This document shows positions 48,568 through 58,068 of a stretch of 64,000 nucleotides of DNA, piece after piece. A model generated the notes under the pieces. The model had not been told where the DNA came from, did no database searches, and saw nothing but the letters and a program-made list of their open reading frames with translations. This stretch comes from Rhizobium sp. N324. GTDB taxonomy: Bacteria; Pseudomonadota; Alphaproteobacteria; Rhizobiales; Rhizobiaceae. Position 1 is the stretch's first letter. Each line of letters opens with the position of its first letter. The position numbers and the translations under genes were made by a program. Location: assembly GCF_001664485.1 (NCBI RefSeq), contig NZ_CP013635.1, forward strand, positions 62,001 through 126,000, given 5' to 3'.

Positions 48568-49561
48568 ATGATGCGCATAGGAATTCTGGGGTGCGGAAGA
48601 ATCGGGCAGGTCCACGCGCATTCGATTCAGCGAATTCCGCAGGCAAAGCTTGTTGCCGTCGCTGACGTTTCGGCATCCGCTGCCGAAGCCGCCGGGCGCC
48701 GTTTTGGAGTCGAGGTGCGCAATCCCTCCGACATCCTTGCCGCCAACGACGTCGATGCGGTGGTGATCGCGACCTCAACCGCCACCCACTTTGATATGAT
48801 CCACGCAGCGGCGGCAGAGAAGAAAGCCATCTTTTGCGAAAAGCCGATCGACCTTTCCTCGGAACGAGTGCGAATTTGCATCGACGCGATTGAAAAGGCC
48901 GGGGTGCCTTTCATGACCGCCTTCAACCAGCGGTTCGATCCGCATTTCGGAGCCCTGCGACAGCGGGTCATCAACGGCGAAATAGGCGATGTCGAGACGA
49001 TCTCCATAACGTCCAGAGATCCTGCGCCGCCGCCGGTCAGCTATATCAAAGGCTCCGGGGGGGCTTTTCCGTGACATGATGATCCACGACCTGGACATGG
49101 CGCGTTTTGTCCTGGGAGAGGAGCCCGTGCAAGTTTATGCAGTCGGCTCCAACCTGGTTGACCCCACGATCCGCGATGCGGGCGATGTGGATACGGCCGC
49201 AGTCATCCTTACGACTTCCACTGGCCGGATTTGCCAGATCACCAATTCTCGCAGAACGACGTACGGATATGACAAACGCCTTGAGGTACATGGTTCGAAA
49301 GGCATGCTGCGCGTCTCGAACGTCCTCGAAAATCTCGTCGAGAGCGCGAATAGCACGGGCTTCGAAAGTGCGCGTGCGCAGCCCTTTTTTCTCGAACGGT
49401 TTGGAGCCGCTTATCTCGCCGAGATGGAGCATTTTGTGAAAGCCGTTTCGGCGGGCGTCAAGCCCACACCCGATGCGCAAGACGGTCTGCGCGCGCAATT
49501 GATCGCAGATGCCGCAACCCAGTCCTGGCAAAAAGGCCGGCCCGTGTCGATCGCCCGCTAG
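48568..49561 (+). pseudogene. Gfo/Idh/MocA oxidoreductase (IolG-like), broken by one extra base
   Basis: The N-terminal half (MRIGILGCGRIGQVHAHSIQ, then EKPIDL) reads from 48568 to about 49056. The C-terminal half (DMMIHDLDMARFVLGEEPVQ to the stop at 49561) is in the next frame. A run of seven G at 49057-49063 causes the break; six G would give SYIKGSGGLFRDMMIHDLDM and an intact protein of about 330 residues resembling inositol 2-dehydrogenase, including the HDLD catalytic region. Either a genuine frameshift or a sequencing error in the homopolymer. It is the first gene after the double-operator promoter. Confidence 0.82.
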
Positions 49562-49608
49562 CCATCTCTATCAACAAATACCTCCATCAACTCAAGGCAG
49601 GGAAAACC

Positions 49609-50571
49609 ATGAAGGTTGCAGTTATCGGGTTGGGTCGCGTCGCCGAGATTCATGTCCAGGCCCTTCGCCAACTTGGCTCCCATACATTTGTCGGGGGATG
49701 GAGCCGGTCATCAAGCAAGGCCGACGCCTTCTGCCAGCGGTTCGGCGGGACCGCCTATCCAACGCTTGAACATCTGCTGGGAGATCAGCGTATCGACGCC
49801 GTGCTTGTTGCGACAAGTACAGCTTCACACTTCGAATATGCGAAACGTTCGCTCATGGCGGGAAAACATGTGCTTTTGGAAAAGCCGCTCTGCGAGGTCG
49901 CCGCGCAGATCAAAGAACTCGCAGATGTTGCGAAGGAACAGAAGCGAACCTGCATGCCGTCGCACAACTATATCTATGCAGAAAGCATGAGACGATTGAA
50001 GGCTCACATCAAAGCGGAGCGTCTTGGGGAGATCGTCAACTTTTGGGCGATCTATAACAAGCGGCACGACGCGTCGATTGGTGAACCCGATCTTACCATG
50101 CGTGAGCTTATGATACATCACGCTTATTGCCTGCTCTACTTCCTGGGGCGACCTTCGCATGTATATGCGACCGGCACCAATGTTCATTTTACGAACAAGG
50201 ATGCTCATGACCAGCTGATGATTACGGCAGAATATGCCGACGGAAAAATTGCAAACCTCTGGGGCAGCTTCTCCGCGGATGATCGAAGCCGCGAGCCTTG
50301 GTCCTGTTACTTCAAGGTCATCGGCATGGACGGAAGTGGTGTGGTGCCGTGGGACGTCACCAAATTTGGCGACGCGACGATCCCGTTCTGGGATGACGCC
50401 ACCTATTGGGACAGCTTCCTTCAAGTGCAGAGTTATTTTCTCGATGAGTGTCTGACCAGGTCTCAGGAGCCGCTGTCGACATTGGACGATGCCTACGATG
50501 CCGCTGTGCTTTTGGACGCCGCGCGTCGCTCTCTCGTGGAGAAGCGGCGGATCGAGATCGACTATTCCTGA
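49609..50571 (+). CDS. Gfo/Idh/MocA-family oxidoreductase
   Basis: A 320-residue NAD(P)-dependent dehydrogenase. The Rossmann motif VAVIGLGRVAEIH is at the N-terminus and the conserved Lys is in LLEKPLCE near residue 92. The family's C-terminal sheet domain follows (DQLMITAEYADGKIANLWGS). A His pair in MIHHAY occupies the usual catalytic-His region. It probably oxidises or reduces a cyclitol or sugar. GGCAGGGAAAA precedes the ATG. Second gene of the operon started by the double-operator promoter. Confidence 0.88.
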   Translation: MKVAVIGLGRVAEIHVQALRQLGSHTFVGGWSRSSSKADAFCQRFGGTAYPTLEHLLGDQRIDAVLVATSTASHFEYAKRSLMAGKHVLLEKPLCEVAAQIKELADVAKEQKRTCMPSHNYIYAESMRRLKAHIKAERLGEIVNFWAIYNKRHDASIGEPDLTMRELMIHHAYCLLYFLGRPSHVYATGTNVHFTNKDAHDQLMITAEYADGKIANLWGSFSADDRSREPWSCYFKVIGMDGSGVVPWDVTKFGDATIPFWDDATYWDSFLQVQSYFLDECLTRSQEPLSTLDDAYDAAVLLDAARRSLVEKRRIEIDYS

Positions 50572-50767
50572 AGGGTGGAGGAGGCGGGGATTTTGACCAG
50601 GCCCCGCAATTGAAAGCCGAACGACAGACGGCCAATGCCGTCGCCGGATTCTTCTTCACCCGCAATGTCGACTTTGAAAAACCGGCCATCCTTTCGAGCG
50701 CCGGCAATGTCCATGCAGAAAAATTCATCTCCTATCCAACCACTCACGCTTGAACCTGGAGCCAACT

Positions 50768-51835
50768 ATGCTTGATCTGCAAAACGCCAAGGGCCAGAAT
50801 ATCGCCCAGACGATCGAAAACTTCATGACGCTTGATCTGACGGGTGTCGGCCTCATAGGCAAGATCTACAACGCGCTGCAATCGCATCAGCCTGGTCCCG
50901 CCTGCATGGATGCCGCCAACCTGATCGTCGATGTGGTTCGCGAGAACGGCGGCCCGATCGTGATTGCGACGGGATTTCCTGAAGGCGGCGGCGTGCCGGA
51001 AACCGACGGCCCGGTAGGCGCAGCGCTCCTCGCGCGTGCGCTCTTCCTCGGGCTTGGTGTCGAGACCGTTATTCTGACCGATGACGATTGGGTCGGTATG
51101 ATGGAGGGGACATGCCGAGGCGCCGGCCTTGCGCCGCTTTCGTTCCCTCAGGATGGCCAGATCAGGTCGGTCGACTTCGTCCGGCCAGTCTATATTCGCA
51201 GCGTCCCGAAAGATACGACGGGGTGCAAGATCATCACGGATCAGCTTCTCGAGGTGACAAAGCCTTCGCTGGTGATCTCGATCGAGCGGCCCGGCCAGAA
51301 CGACAAAGGCCTTTACCACGGACTTGGCGGGCGTCCGCTCGACAATCTCGTCGCCGATCTCGACCAGTTTTTCCTGAGCGCCAAAAAGCGCAAGATTCCC
51401 TTCATTGCCATCGGGGATGGCGGCAACGAACTTGGCATGGGGCTGATCGGTGAAGATCTCAAGGCTTTCTCGCCCAAGGCCAGAGATAGCGGACATCCCG
51501 GCCGCGGCGGCGTTGCTGCGGCAACCGCGGCGGATCATCTCATCGTATCGAATGTCTCGAATTGGGGAGCAACCGGGTTGATCGCCGCGCTTTCCGCACT
51601 TTTGGAGAAACCGACAGTCTTTCACGACGGCGCGTTGGAACGCAGATGCATAGAACAGTGCGTCTCGTTCGGGGGCGTCGATGGCATGTTCATGGGACCG
51701 GAACCGGCCGTTGACGGCATCTCCGCCCGAGAATGGGAAGGGCTCGTTGATACGCTGCGCAACACGCTTGACCGCTTGGCCGGACGGGTCATCGGATGGA
51801 AAGGCGACAGCGGCGACTGGCGCCAGTTGAAGTGA
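50768..51835 (+). CDS. DUF4392 protein (D-glutamate cyclase C-terminal-like)
   Basis: A 355-residue protein that I place in DUF4392, the domain also found at the C-terminus of mammalian D-glutamate cyclase (which converts D-glutamate to 5-oxo-D-proline). Landmarks are IATGFPEGGGVPETDGPVGA near residue 65, SIERPGQNDKGLYHGLGGRP near 175 and IAIGDGGNELGMGLIGE. The ATG at 50768 has GGAG upstream. It is the only non-dehydrogenase in this operon. In a sugar or cyclitol setting it may act on an acid or lactone; the glutamate cyclase role is known only for distant relatives. Confidence 0.72.
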   Translation: MLDLQNAKGQNIAQTIENFMTLDLTGVGLIGKIYNALQSHQPGPACMDAANLIVDVVRENGGPIVIATGFPEGGGVPETDGPVGAALLARALFLGLGVETVILTDDDWVGMMEGTCRGAGLAPLSFPQDGQIRSVDFVRPVYIRSVPKDTTGCKIITDQLLEVTKPSLVISIERPGQNDKGLYHGLGGRPLDNLVADLDQFFLSAKKRKIPFIAIGDGGNELGMGLIGEDLKAFSPKARDSGHPGRGGVAAATAADHLIVSNVSNWGATGLIAALSALLEKPTVFHDGALERRCIEQCVSFGGVDGMFMGPEPAVDGISAREWEGLVDTLRNTLDRLAGRVIGWKGDSGDWRQLK

Positions 51836-52327
51836 CTGATTCATCCGAGGGCTAGGCGACTGACGGCACGCAGACGCGCAAGCCCCAAGTCTCGGCCGTC
51901 GGCGCCTGAGTCTTGCCGATTTGCCATGACCTCGTCGCGGTCGGATTGCCGACCGCGACAAATCTTTTGAACGCCTCGACATTTGCCCCGCCAGCCGCGA
52001 TCTGAGCCTTGCTTGTCAAAGGCGTTCCTGCAGCAAGGCGCTCCCGAAACTGCTGGTTTGAGAGCCTTTGGGCAAGGGCGGCCGCGGCAGCGATCAATGC
52101 GTCCGCTACGCATGGCGTCTCCACTTCCTACCACCATGCCATCCCTCCTTTGATCGCGAACGACGCCGATCGAATCCTGCGTCAACGAAAATGTAATCGT
52201 TGACATCGTGTTTTTTGTGATGTTGTATACGTTAACATCGCAAATTGGCGATCGAGCCTTCACGGCTCCCGCAGATCTCGAAACAGGGCACCGGCGCATG
52301 CGACGGCCCGCCATTGGAGGCTTATCA
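51836..52327. other. Region with a possible gene remnant and the second double-operator promoter
   Basis: A 90-codon open frame on the minus strand (52124-51852) reads like the tail of a protein (NQQFRERLAAGTPLTSKAQI and on) but has no upstream continuation or family I can name; it may be a remnant. The last 135 bases hold the operator-promoter and the leader of the next operon. Confidence 0.4.
52192..52237 (+). promoter_or_regulatory. Double LacI-operator promoter, copy 2
   Basis: Operator 1 TGTAATCGTTGACA (52192-52205, -35 TTGACA at 52200) and operator 2 TGTATACGTTAACA (52224-52237, -10 TTGTAT at 52223) have sequence and spacing identical to copy 1; the 18 bases between the operators differ. 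Transcription from here fixes the start of the next gene at 52328. Confidence 0.82.
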
Positions 52328-53491
52328 GTGAAGAAGTTGAACGTTGCACTCATCGGCACCGGCTTTATGGGCAAGGCCCATTCCATCGCCACCGCCGTCG
52401 TGCCGATCCTGTTCGGGTCCCCCGTCGACATCGAGCGCAAGGTGGTCGTCGATATCGACGAGGAACTGGCGCAGAACGCCGCCAAGCAGTACGGCTTTGC
52501 CGAATACGCCACCGACTGGCGCCAGGTCGTCTCGCGCCCCGACATCGATATCGTCGACATCTGCACCCCCAACAGCACCCATGCCGAGATTGCCATTGCC
52601 GCCGCCAAGGCGGGCAAGCACATCATGTGCGAAAAGCCGATGTCGATGACGGTGGCCGAGGCCGAGGCGATGCTGGCCGCCGCCAACGAGACCGGCGTGG
52701 TGACGATGGTCTCCTACAACTACCGCCACACGCCCGCCCTGCAAATGGCCAAGCGCCTGATCGACGAGGGCCGCATCGGCGACATCCTGACCTTCCGCGG
52801 CTATTACCTCCAGGACTGGGGCGCCGATCCGGAAAAGCCGCTCTCCTGGCGCTTCAACAAGGCGCTGGCCGGTTCCGGCACGCTTGGCGACATCGGCACC
52901 CATGTGATCGATGCCGCACGCCTGCTCGTCGGCGAATTCGAGCAGGTGAACGCCATCGTCAAGACCTTCATCCCGGAACGCCCGCTGCCGGCCGGCCGCT
53001 TCTTCGGCCCGAGCGGGGCGGCCTCCTCGGAAAAGGGCAAGGTCGACGTCGACGACACCGCGCTGACGATGATCAAGTTTGCAGGCGGCGCGCACGGCAC
53101 GATCGAAGTGACGCGCAATTCCTGGGGCCATCATAACCAGCTCGGCTTCGAGATCCACGGAACCCGCGGCTCGATCGCCTTCGATTACCAGCGCCTCAAC
53201 GAGTTGCGGGTCGCCTTTGCCGACGATCCGGCCGACGCCTTCGGCTTCCGCACCATCTATTCCGGCCCGAACCAGCCCTTCGGCGACAAGCTGTGGCCGG
53301 TGGCCGGCATGGGGCAGGGCTACATCGATATCAAATCGATCGAATGGTACAACTTCCTGCAGGCCATCGCCGACAACAAGCCGGCCTCACCCGACTTCCG
53401 CGACGGCGTGCAGATCGAGCGCATCGCCGAAGCCATTCTCGTCTCCGGGCAGAACGGCGCCTGGGAAACCATCAAGCAATCCGCCGCCTGA
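52328..53491 (+). CDS. Gfo/Idh/MocA-family oxidoreductase
   Basis: A 387-residue dehydrogenase. The Rossmann motif is VALIGTGFMGKAHS, the conserved Lys is in CEKPMSM near residue 100, and the catalytic-His region is GDIGTHVIDAARLL near 193. The GTG start with GGAGG upstream lies downstream of the promoter; the frame could be read from 52208 but that is upstream of the transcription start. It is larger than the two other Gfo/Idh proteins here and strongly GC-biased at third positions. It is co-transcribed with a TIM-barrel isomerase, a pairing typical of inositol and related cyclitol pathways. Confidence 0.92.
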   Translation: MKKLNVALIGTGFMGKAHSIATAVVPILFGSPVDIERKVVVDIDEELAQNAAKQYGFAEYATDWRQVVSRPDIDIVDICTPNSTHAEIAIAAAKAGKHIMCEKPMSMTVAEAEAMLAAANETGVVTMVSYNYRHTPALQMAKRLIDEGRIGDILTFRGYYLQDWGADPEKPLSWRFNKALAGSGTLGDIGTHVIDAARLLVGEFEQVNAIVKTFIPERPLPAGRFFGPSGAASSEKGKVDVDDTALTMIKFAGGAHGTIEVTRNSWGHHNQLGFEIHGTRGSIAFDYQRLNELRVAFADDPADAFGFRTIYSGPNQPFGDKLWPVAGMGQGYIDIKSIEWYNFLQAIADNKPASPDFRDGVQIERIAEAILVSGQNGAWETIKQSAA

Positions 53492-53502
53492 GGAAGACTT
53501 CG

Positions 53503-54366
53503 ATGACGATCAAGCTCGCAATGCACACCTGGCCCTATGCAAGCAACCCGACATGGCTGCCGGCCTATACGCTTGAGGAAACCATCCGCCGCATCAAGAA
53601 GATCGGCTATGACGCCATCGAGATCGGCGCCGCCAGCCCGCATGTCTTTCCGCCGACGCTGAGCCCGCAGCGGCGCAAGGATCTCGGCCGGATGCTGAAG
53701 GATTACGAGCTCGAGCTGGCCGCCATGCTGCCGGCCCATGGCGGCGGCCCCGGCAACAACGTCGCATCGCCGATCCCCGAAGAGCGCCGCTGGGCGATCG
53801 ACCATTACAAGGACATGGTCCAGCTCACCGCCGACTGGGGCGGCAAGCGGCTGATCTGCCTGCCGGGATGGTACATCTTCGGCACCACCTACCGCCAGGC
53901 GTGGGACTGGGCGGCACAGGCGATCGGCGAAATCGCCCGCTTCGCCCAGGACTTCGGCGTCGAGATCGTCATCGAACCCACCCCGGAAGACAGCAACATC
54001 GTCAATACCTGCGACAACACCATCGACATGATGAAGGATGTCGGCCAGCCGAACGTGCGCCTGATGTTCGACAGCCATCACGTCATCACCCAAAAGGAAG
54101 TGATGAGCGACTACGTCTATGCCATGGGCAAGGACCTCGTCCATATCCACGCCTCCGACAACAACCGCCTGCCGCCGGGCATGGGAAGGGGAGACTTTCC
54201 CGCCCTCATCGATGCCCTCGCCGAAACCGGCTTCGACGGATACCTCTCCATGGAGTGCGGCTTCCACCAGCGCGGCATCGAGCCGGACTGGGTCGCCCGC
54301 GTCTGCCTCGAATATCTCAAACCAATCGTCGATGCTGCAAACGCAAGAATCGACAATAGGATGTAA
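53503..54366 (+). CDS. Sugar phosphate isomerase/epimerase-like TIM barrel (AP-endonuclease 2 family)
   Basis: A 287-residue TIM barrel of the IolE/IolI/xylose-isomerase-like family. Metal-site features include IEPTPEDSN (Glu), LMFDSHHVI (Asp, His), VHIHASDNN (His, Asp) and a final Glu in LSMECGFH. GAGGAAG lies upstream of the ATG. Members isomerise, epimerise or dehydrate keto-cyclitols or keto sugars, so it probably uses the product of the preceding dehydrogenase. Its stop codon overlaps a LacI-type operator. Confidence 0.88.
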   Translation: MTIKLAMHTWPYASNPTWLPAYTLEETIRRIKKIGYDAIEIGAASPHVFPPTLSPQRRKDLGRMLKDYELELAAMLPAHGGGPGNNVASPIPEERRWAIDHYKDMVQLTADWGGKRLICLPGWYIFGTTYRQAWDWAAQAIGEIARFAQDFGVEIVIEPTPEDSNIVNTCDNTIDMMKDVGQPNVRLMFDSHHVITQKEVMSDYVYAMGKDLVHIHASDNNRLPPGMGRGDFPALIDALAETGFDGYLSMECGFHQRGIEPDWVARVCLEYLKPIVDAANARIDNRM

Positions 54367-54375
54367 TCGTTAACA
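54362..54375 (+). promoter_or_regulatory. Single LacI-type operator before LacI paralogue 2
   Basis: TGTAATCGTTAACA differs at one base from operator 1 of the double-operator promoters. It overlaps the stop codon of the isomerase gene and lies 54 bases before the lacI start. No good -10 box follows, so it may block readthrough and give autoregulation. Confidence 0.6.
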
Positions 54376-54429
54376 CCGGACGTCGTGCACCAGGACGATG
54401 CGCGTCTCCGACCAGCGAGGTGAGCATTG

Positions 54430-55416
54430 ATGTCAAAGCCCCCCACGATCCGGGACGTCGCGCGTTTGTCGGGTGTTTCGACTGCGACCGTCTCGCGATA
54501 TTTCTCGGGAAAGGCGGACTCGGTCTCTCCTCATAAGATCGAAAGCGTTCGCCGGGCGGCCAAGTCCTTAGGCTATACCCCTTCGGAGATCGGCCGCTCG
54601 CTTCGCCTTGCGCAAAGTCGCGTGGTCATGATGCTGGTGCCCGACGCGACCAACCACTTCACGGCCGATATCGCCGTGTCGGTGGAAAGCGCGCTCAAAG
54701 AGATCGGTCTGTCGATGGTTCTCGCCAATACCGGCGAGAACGCGATCCAGCAGGACCGGCTTCTTGCCGACGCGCTGGGGCTGAGAGCGCGCGCAATCGT
54801 TCTTCAGGGAGCGATCGATACGCCGAAATTACGCGAACTGGCCGCACGGCAGAACAATCTGATCTTCGTCAACCGGCGCCCGGCTCAAGGAATTCTCGCG
54901 CCCTATGTCGGGATCGACAACTTCCAGGCCGGCTTGGCGGTCGGGCGCCATTTCGTCGAGCGCGGTTATACCAACTGCGTGGCGATCCACGGTCCGCGAC
55001 ATTATTCGGGCAGCACCGCACGACTGGACGGCTTCCTCGCCGGGATCGGGGAGGATGCCAAAGTTCTGCAGTTCGAGAGCGCCTATACCATGCAAGCCGG
55101 CTACGACTGTGCGTCGCGCCTGCTCGAAGCCGAGCCGAAGAAATACTCGATATTCTGCGCCAACGACATGATCGCCTATGGCGTCTATCGGGCAGCCCTC
55201 GAGAGAAGGATGCAAGTGCCTGAGGACCTGGTGGTTTGCGGCTTTGACGATAATCGCCTGAACGAATGGCTGGCACCCTGGCTTACGACAGTGAAGGTTC
55301 CGGCCTTGGACTTCGGCCCGGCCATTGCCGAACTGATTACCACGCCGCGTCCCGATGACGAGCAGATCAAGAACATCATTCTGCCGTTCACACTGCAGCT
55401 CCGACAATCGGCGTGA
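54430..55416 (+). CDS. LacI-family transcriptional regulator (paralogue 2)
   Basis: A 328-residue repressor with the same helix-turn-helix core as paralogue 1 (IRDVARLSGVSTATVSRYFS) and matching motifs throughout the effector domain (GFDDNRLNEWLAPWLTTV). The ATG has GAGGTGAG upstream; a TTG directly before it is the other possible start. Embedded in the operon it likely controls, between the isomerase and the importer. Differences in the effector domain suggest the two paralogues answer related but distinct ligands. Confidence 0.92.
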   Translation: MSKPPTIRDVARLSGVSTATVSRYFSGKADSVSPHKIESVRRAAKSLGYTPSEIGRSLRLAQSRVVMMLVPDATNHFTADIAVSVESALKEIGLSMVLANTGENAIQQDRLLADALGLRARAIVLQGAIDTPKLRELAARQNNLIFVNRRPAQGILAPYVGIDNFQAGLAVGRHFVERGYTNCVAIHGPRHYSGSTARLDGFLAGIGEDAKVLQFESAYTMQAGYDCASRLLEAEPKKYSIFCANDMIAYGVYRAALERRMQVPEDLVVCGFDDNRLNEWLAPWLTTVKVPALDFGPAIAELITTPRPDDEQIKNIILPFTLQLRQSA

Positions 55417-55502
55417 TCACTAGCCGTCCTTACAGGAGGAGGACGGTCCGGACAATTCTGGGTGCTTCCGGACGCCCGATCAAGAAACAGGGGAATAACG
55501 AC

Positions 55503-56441
55503 ATGAAACGAATGATCCTTGGAACTGCCATGATGGTACTTGCGGCGTCTGCCGCGCATGCCGGTGACATCGGCGTGACCATTTCCCACTCCGACTCGAA
55601 CCTGGCGGTTCTGGTGCAGGGCATCAAAGACGAGGCTGGCAAACTGAAACAGCCGCTGCAGATCGAATTTGCCGAAGGCGACGTCAACCGGCAGCTGTCG
55701 CAGGTTCAAAACTTCATTGCCGCCAAGGTCGATGCGATCATCGTCAACACGGTGGAAACCTCGGCCACGCCGACGATGACCAAGATGGCGGCGGATGCCG
55801 GCATTCCGCTGGTTTACGTCAACAACACGCCGAGCGACGTCAAGGAGCTCGGGCCGAAGGCGGCATTTGTCGGTTCCGACGAACATGTTGCCGGCATGCT
55901 GCAGGCAGAGGAAGTCTGCCGTGTCCTGAAGGAAGCCAAGAAGACCGACGAGGCCGGCATCCTGATCATCCAGGGCGTGCTGGCGAACGAGACGGCCGTG
56001 TTGCGCAGCAAGGCGGTTCATGACGTCGCGGCCAAGCCGGAATGCAACTTCATGAAGATCATCGACGAGCAGTCTGCCAACTGGGATCCGGTCAAGGCGC
56101 AGGATCTGATGACCAACTGGATCACCGCCGGCTACAAGCCGGTGGCGGTGCTGGCCAACAACGACGAAATGGCCATCGGCGCCGTCAACTCGCTGAAGGC
56201 GGCCGGCTGGGACATGAAGGATGTCGTCATTGCCGGTGTCGACGCCACCAAGGAAGCGATGCATTACATGCAAAACGGTGATCTCGACGTCACCGTCTTC
56301 CAGGACGCACTCGGACAGGGCGCCGGCTCGGTGGATGCTGCCGTCAAGCTCGCCAAGGGCGAGAAAGTCGAATCCCCGATGTGGATCCCCTACGAGCTGG
56401 TCAATCCGGCCAATGTCGAGAAATACCTCGCCAAGAACTGA
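55503..56441 (+). CDS. Periplasmic sugar/cyclitol-binding protein (RbsB/IbpA-like)
   Basis: A 312-residue binding protein with a short Sec signal ([20 protein letters not shown], cleavage after AHA). The fold is Peripla_BP_4: [20 protein letters not shown], then [10 protein letters not shown] and [16 protein letters not shown]. The closest proteins I remember are inositol-binding proteins (IbpA) and ribose-binding proteins. The adjacent dehydrogenase and isomerase make a cyclitol or derivative a plausible ligand. Confidence 0.88.
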   Translation: MKRMILGTAMMVLAASAAHAGDIGVTISHSDSNLAVLVQGIKDEAGKLKQPLQIEFAEGDVNRQLSQVQNFIAAKVDAIIVNTVETSATPTMTKMAADAGIPLVYVNNTPSDVKELGPKAAFVGSDEHVAGMLQAEEVCRVLKEAKKTDEAGILIIQGVLANETAVLRSKAVHDVAAKPECNFMKIIDEQSANWDPVKAQDLMTNWITAGYKPVAVLANNDEMAIGAVNSLKAAGWDMKDVVIAGVDATKEAMHYMQNGDLDVTVFQDALGQGAGSVDAAVKLAKGEKVESPMWIPYELVNPANVEKYLAKN

Positions 56442-56450
56442 TCGCCGCTC

Positions 56451-56486
56451 GGCTTCGGATGTGCCCGCAAAGGCACATCCGAAGCC
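56451..56486 (+). terminator. Perfect 15-bp hairpin between binding-protein and ATPase genes
   Basis: GGCTTCGGATGTGCC and GGCACATCCGAAGCC pair perfectly around six bases, 9 bases after the binding-protein stop. With no T-tract, it is best read as a partial terminator or 3' stabiliser that keeps the binding protein more abundant than the membrane subunits. Confidence 0.7.
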
Positions 56487-56523
56487 GGAACCTCTATGCA
56501 TAGAAAGCAGAAGGTCTGCCACG

Positions 56524-58068
56524 ATGCCGAATATCTCACCATCGACCGTCAAGGCGGTCCGGGAAAGCGGCGCTGTTCCGACAGCCGAATATCTCCTGGA
56601 GGTCAAAGATGTCCGCAAGGAATTTGCCGGAAACGTTGCGCTGGATGACGTCTCCTTCCGCCTGAGACGCGGCACGGTTCATGCCCTTATGGGCGAAAAC
56701 GGTGCCGGCAAGTCCACGCTGATGAAGATCATTGCCGGCATCTACACGCCGGACGCAGGAGAGTTTTTCTTAAACGGCCTTCCCATTCGGCTCAGCAGTC
56801 CGCTCGACGCCCTCGACAACGGCATCGCCATGATTCATCAGGAGCTCAATCTGATGAACCATATGACGATTGCGGAAAACATCTGGATCCGGCGTGAACC
56901 AAAGAACCGTTTTGGTCTCGTCGATCACAAGGAACTGCACAGCCGCACCTACAAGCTTTTCGAAGAATTGGGCATTGATCTCGACCCCGACCAAAGGGTC
57001 GGTCTGCTTTCGGTTGCCAGCCGTCAGATGGTCGAGATTGCCAAGGCGGTTTCCTATGAATCGGATGTCCTGATCATGGACGAACCGACCTCCGCGCTCA
57101 CCGAACGCGAGGTCGAGCATCTTTTCCGTATCATCAGGACGCTGAGGGAACGGGGAAAGGGCATCATCTATATCACCCACAAGATGAACGAGCTTTTCGA
57201 AATTTCCGACGAGGTGTCGATTTTCCGCGACGGCAAACACATCGCGACCAAGGCTGCGCAAGACCTGACCCGCGAAGAAGTCATCCGCATGATGGTGGGG
57301 CGCGAGATCTCGCAGATGTTTCCCAAGGTGGAGGCTAAAATCGGCGACGTCGTGCTCAGCGTCCGCGATCTATGTCTCAAAGGTATCTTCCAGGACGTCT
57401 CGTTCGACCTTCATGCCGGCGAGATTCTCGGGATCGCCGGGCTTGTCGGCGCCGGTCGCTCCAACATTGCTGAAACGCTCTTTGGCGTGACGCCGGCGAC
57501 ATCAGGTACGATCGAGATCAGAGGCAAGTCCGTCAACGTCAGTTCTCCCGCCGTCGCCATGGAAAACGGGATGGCCTTCCTCACTGAAGACCGGAAGGAA
57601 TCCGGCTGCTTCCTGCTGCTGGACATTCAACAGAACATGCAGATGGCCGCCCTCCATGGCGGGTATGTGCGTCGCGGCTTCGTCGAGCAGAAGCGGCTGT
57701 CGCAGGACTGCGAGACGATGACGACATCGCTGCGGGTCAAGACCCCCGGCATGGGGGAGAAGATCCTGAATCTTTCCGGCGGCAATCAGCAGAAGGTGCT
57801 GATCGGCCGCTGGCTGCTGACAAAGCCGAGCGTCCTCATCCTCGATGAACCCACGCGCGGTATCGACGTCGGCGCCAAGGCCGAGATCCACCGAATGATT
57901 TCCACGCTCGCCTCCGAAGGCGTGGCCGTCATCATGATTTCCTCGGAACTGCCCGAGATCCTCGGAATGAGCGACCGGGTCATGACCATCCGGCAAGGAC
58001 GCGTGTCCGGCATCCTCGATCGGGCTGAGGCCGATCAAGTCAAGATCATGGAGCTCGCAGCACAATGA
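56524..58068 (+). CDS. Sugar ABC importer ATPase with two nucleotide-binding domains (RbsA/IatA-like)
   Basis: A 514-residue duplicated ATPase. Domain 1 has Walker [10 protein letters not shown] at about 57-65 and Walker [12 protein letters not shown]. Domain 2 has a degenerate Walker [10 protein letters not shown], a good signature LSGGNQQKV and Walker [13 protein letters not shown], the usual asymmetry of CUT2 importers. The ATG at 56524 fits the family length; the open frame extends far upstream over the hairpin but is not coding there. Partner of the binding protein and the next permease. Confidence 0.92.
   Translation: MPNISPSTVKAVRESGAVPTAEYLLEVKDVRKEFAGNVALDDVSFRLRRGTVHALMGENGAGKSTLMKIIAGIYTPDAGEFFLNGLPIRLSSPLDALDNGIAMIHQELNLMNHMTIAENIWIRREPKNRFGLVDHKELHSRTYKLFEELGIDLDPDQRVGLLSVASRQMVEIAKAVSYESDVLIMDEPTSALTEREVEHLFRIIRTLRERGKGIIYITHKMNELFEISDEVSIFRDGKHIATKAAQDLTREEVIRMMVGREISQMFPKVEAKIGDVVLSVRDLCLKGIFQDVSFDLHAGEILGIAGLVGAGRSNIAETLFGVTPATSGTIEIRGKSVNVSSPAVAMENGMAFLTEDRKESGCFLLLDIQQNMQMAALHGGYVRRGFVEQKRLSQDCETMTTSLRVKTPGMGEKILNLSGGNQQKVLIGRWLLTKPSVLILDEPTRGIDVGAKAEIHRMISTLASEGVAVIMISSELPEILGMSDRVMTIRQGRVSGILDRAEADQVKIMELAAQ

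Noticed and set aside
50598..50753. A plausible protein tail (FDQAPQLKAERQTANAVAGF and on) between the Gfo/Idh and DUF4392 genes
   Set aside because: No start, no upstream continuation and no family; too little to call a gene or pseudogene.
50744..51982. A 412-codon minus-strand frame opposite the DUF4392 gene
   Set aside because: Overlaps a conserved gene on the other strand and has shadow-type composition.
55185..56675. A 496-codon open frame on the minus strand opposite the LacI, binding-protein and ATPase genes
   Set aside because: It lies antisense to three well-supported genes, has a His/Arg/Gly-rich composition typical of reverse frames in GC-rich DNA, no ribosome site and no family resemblance.
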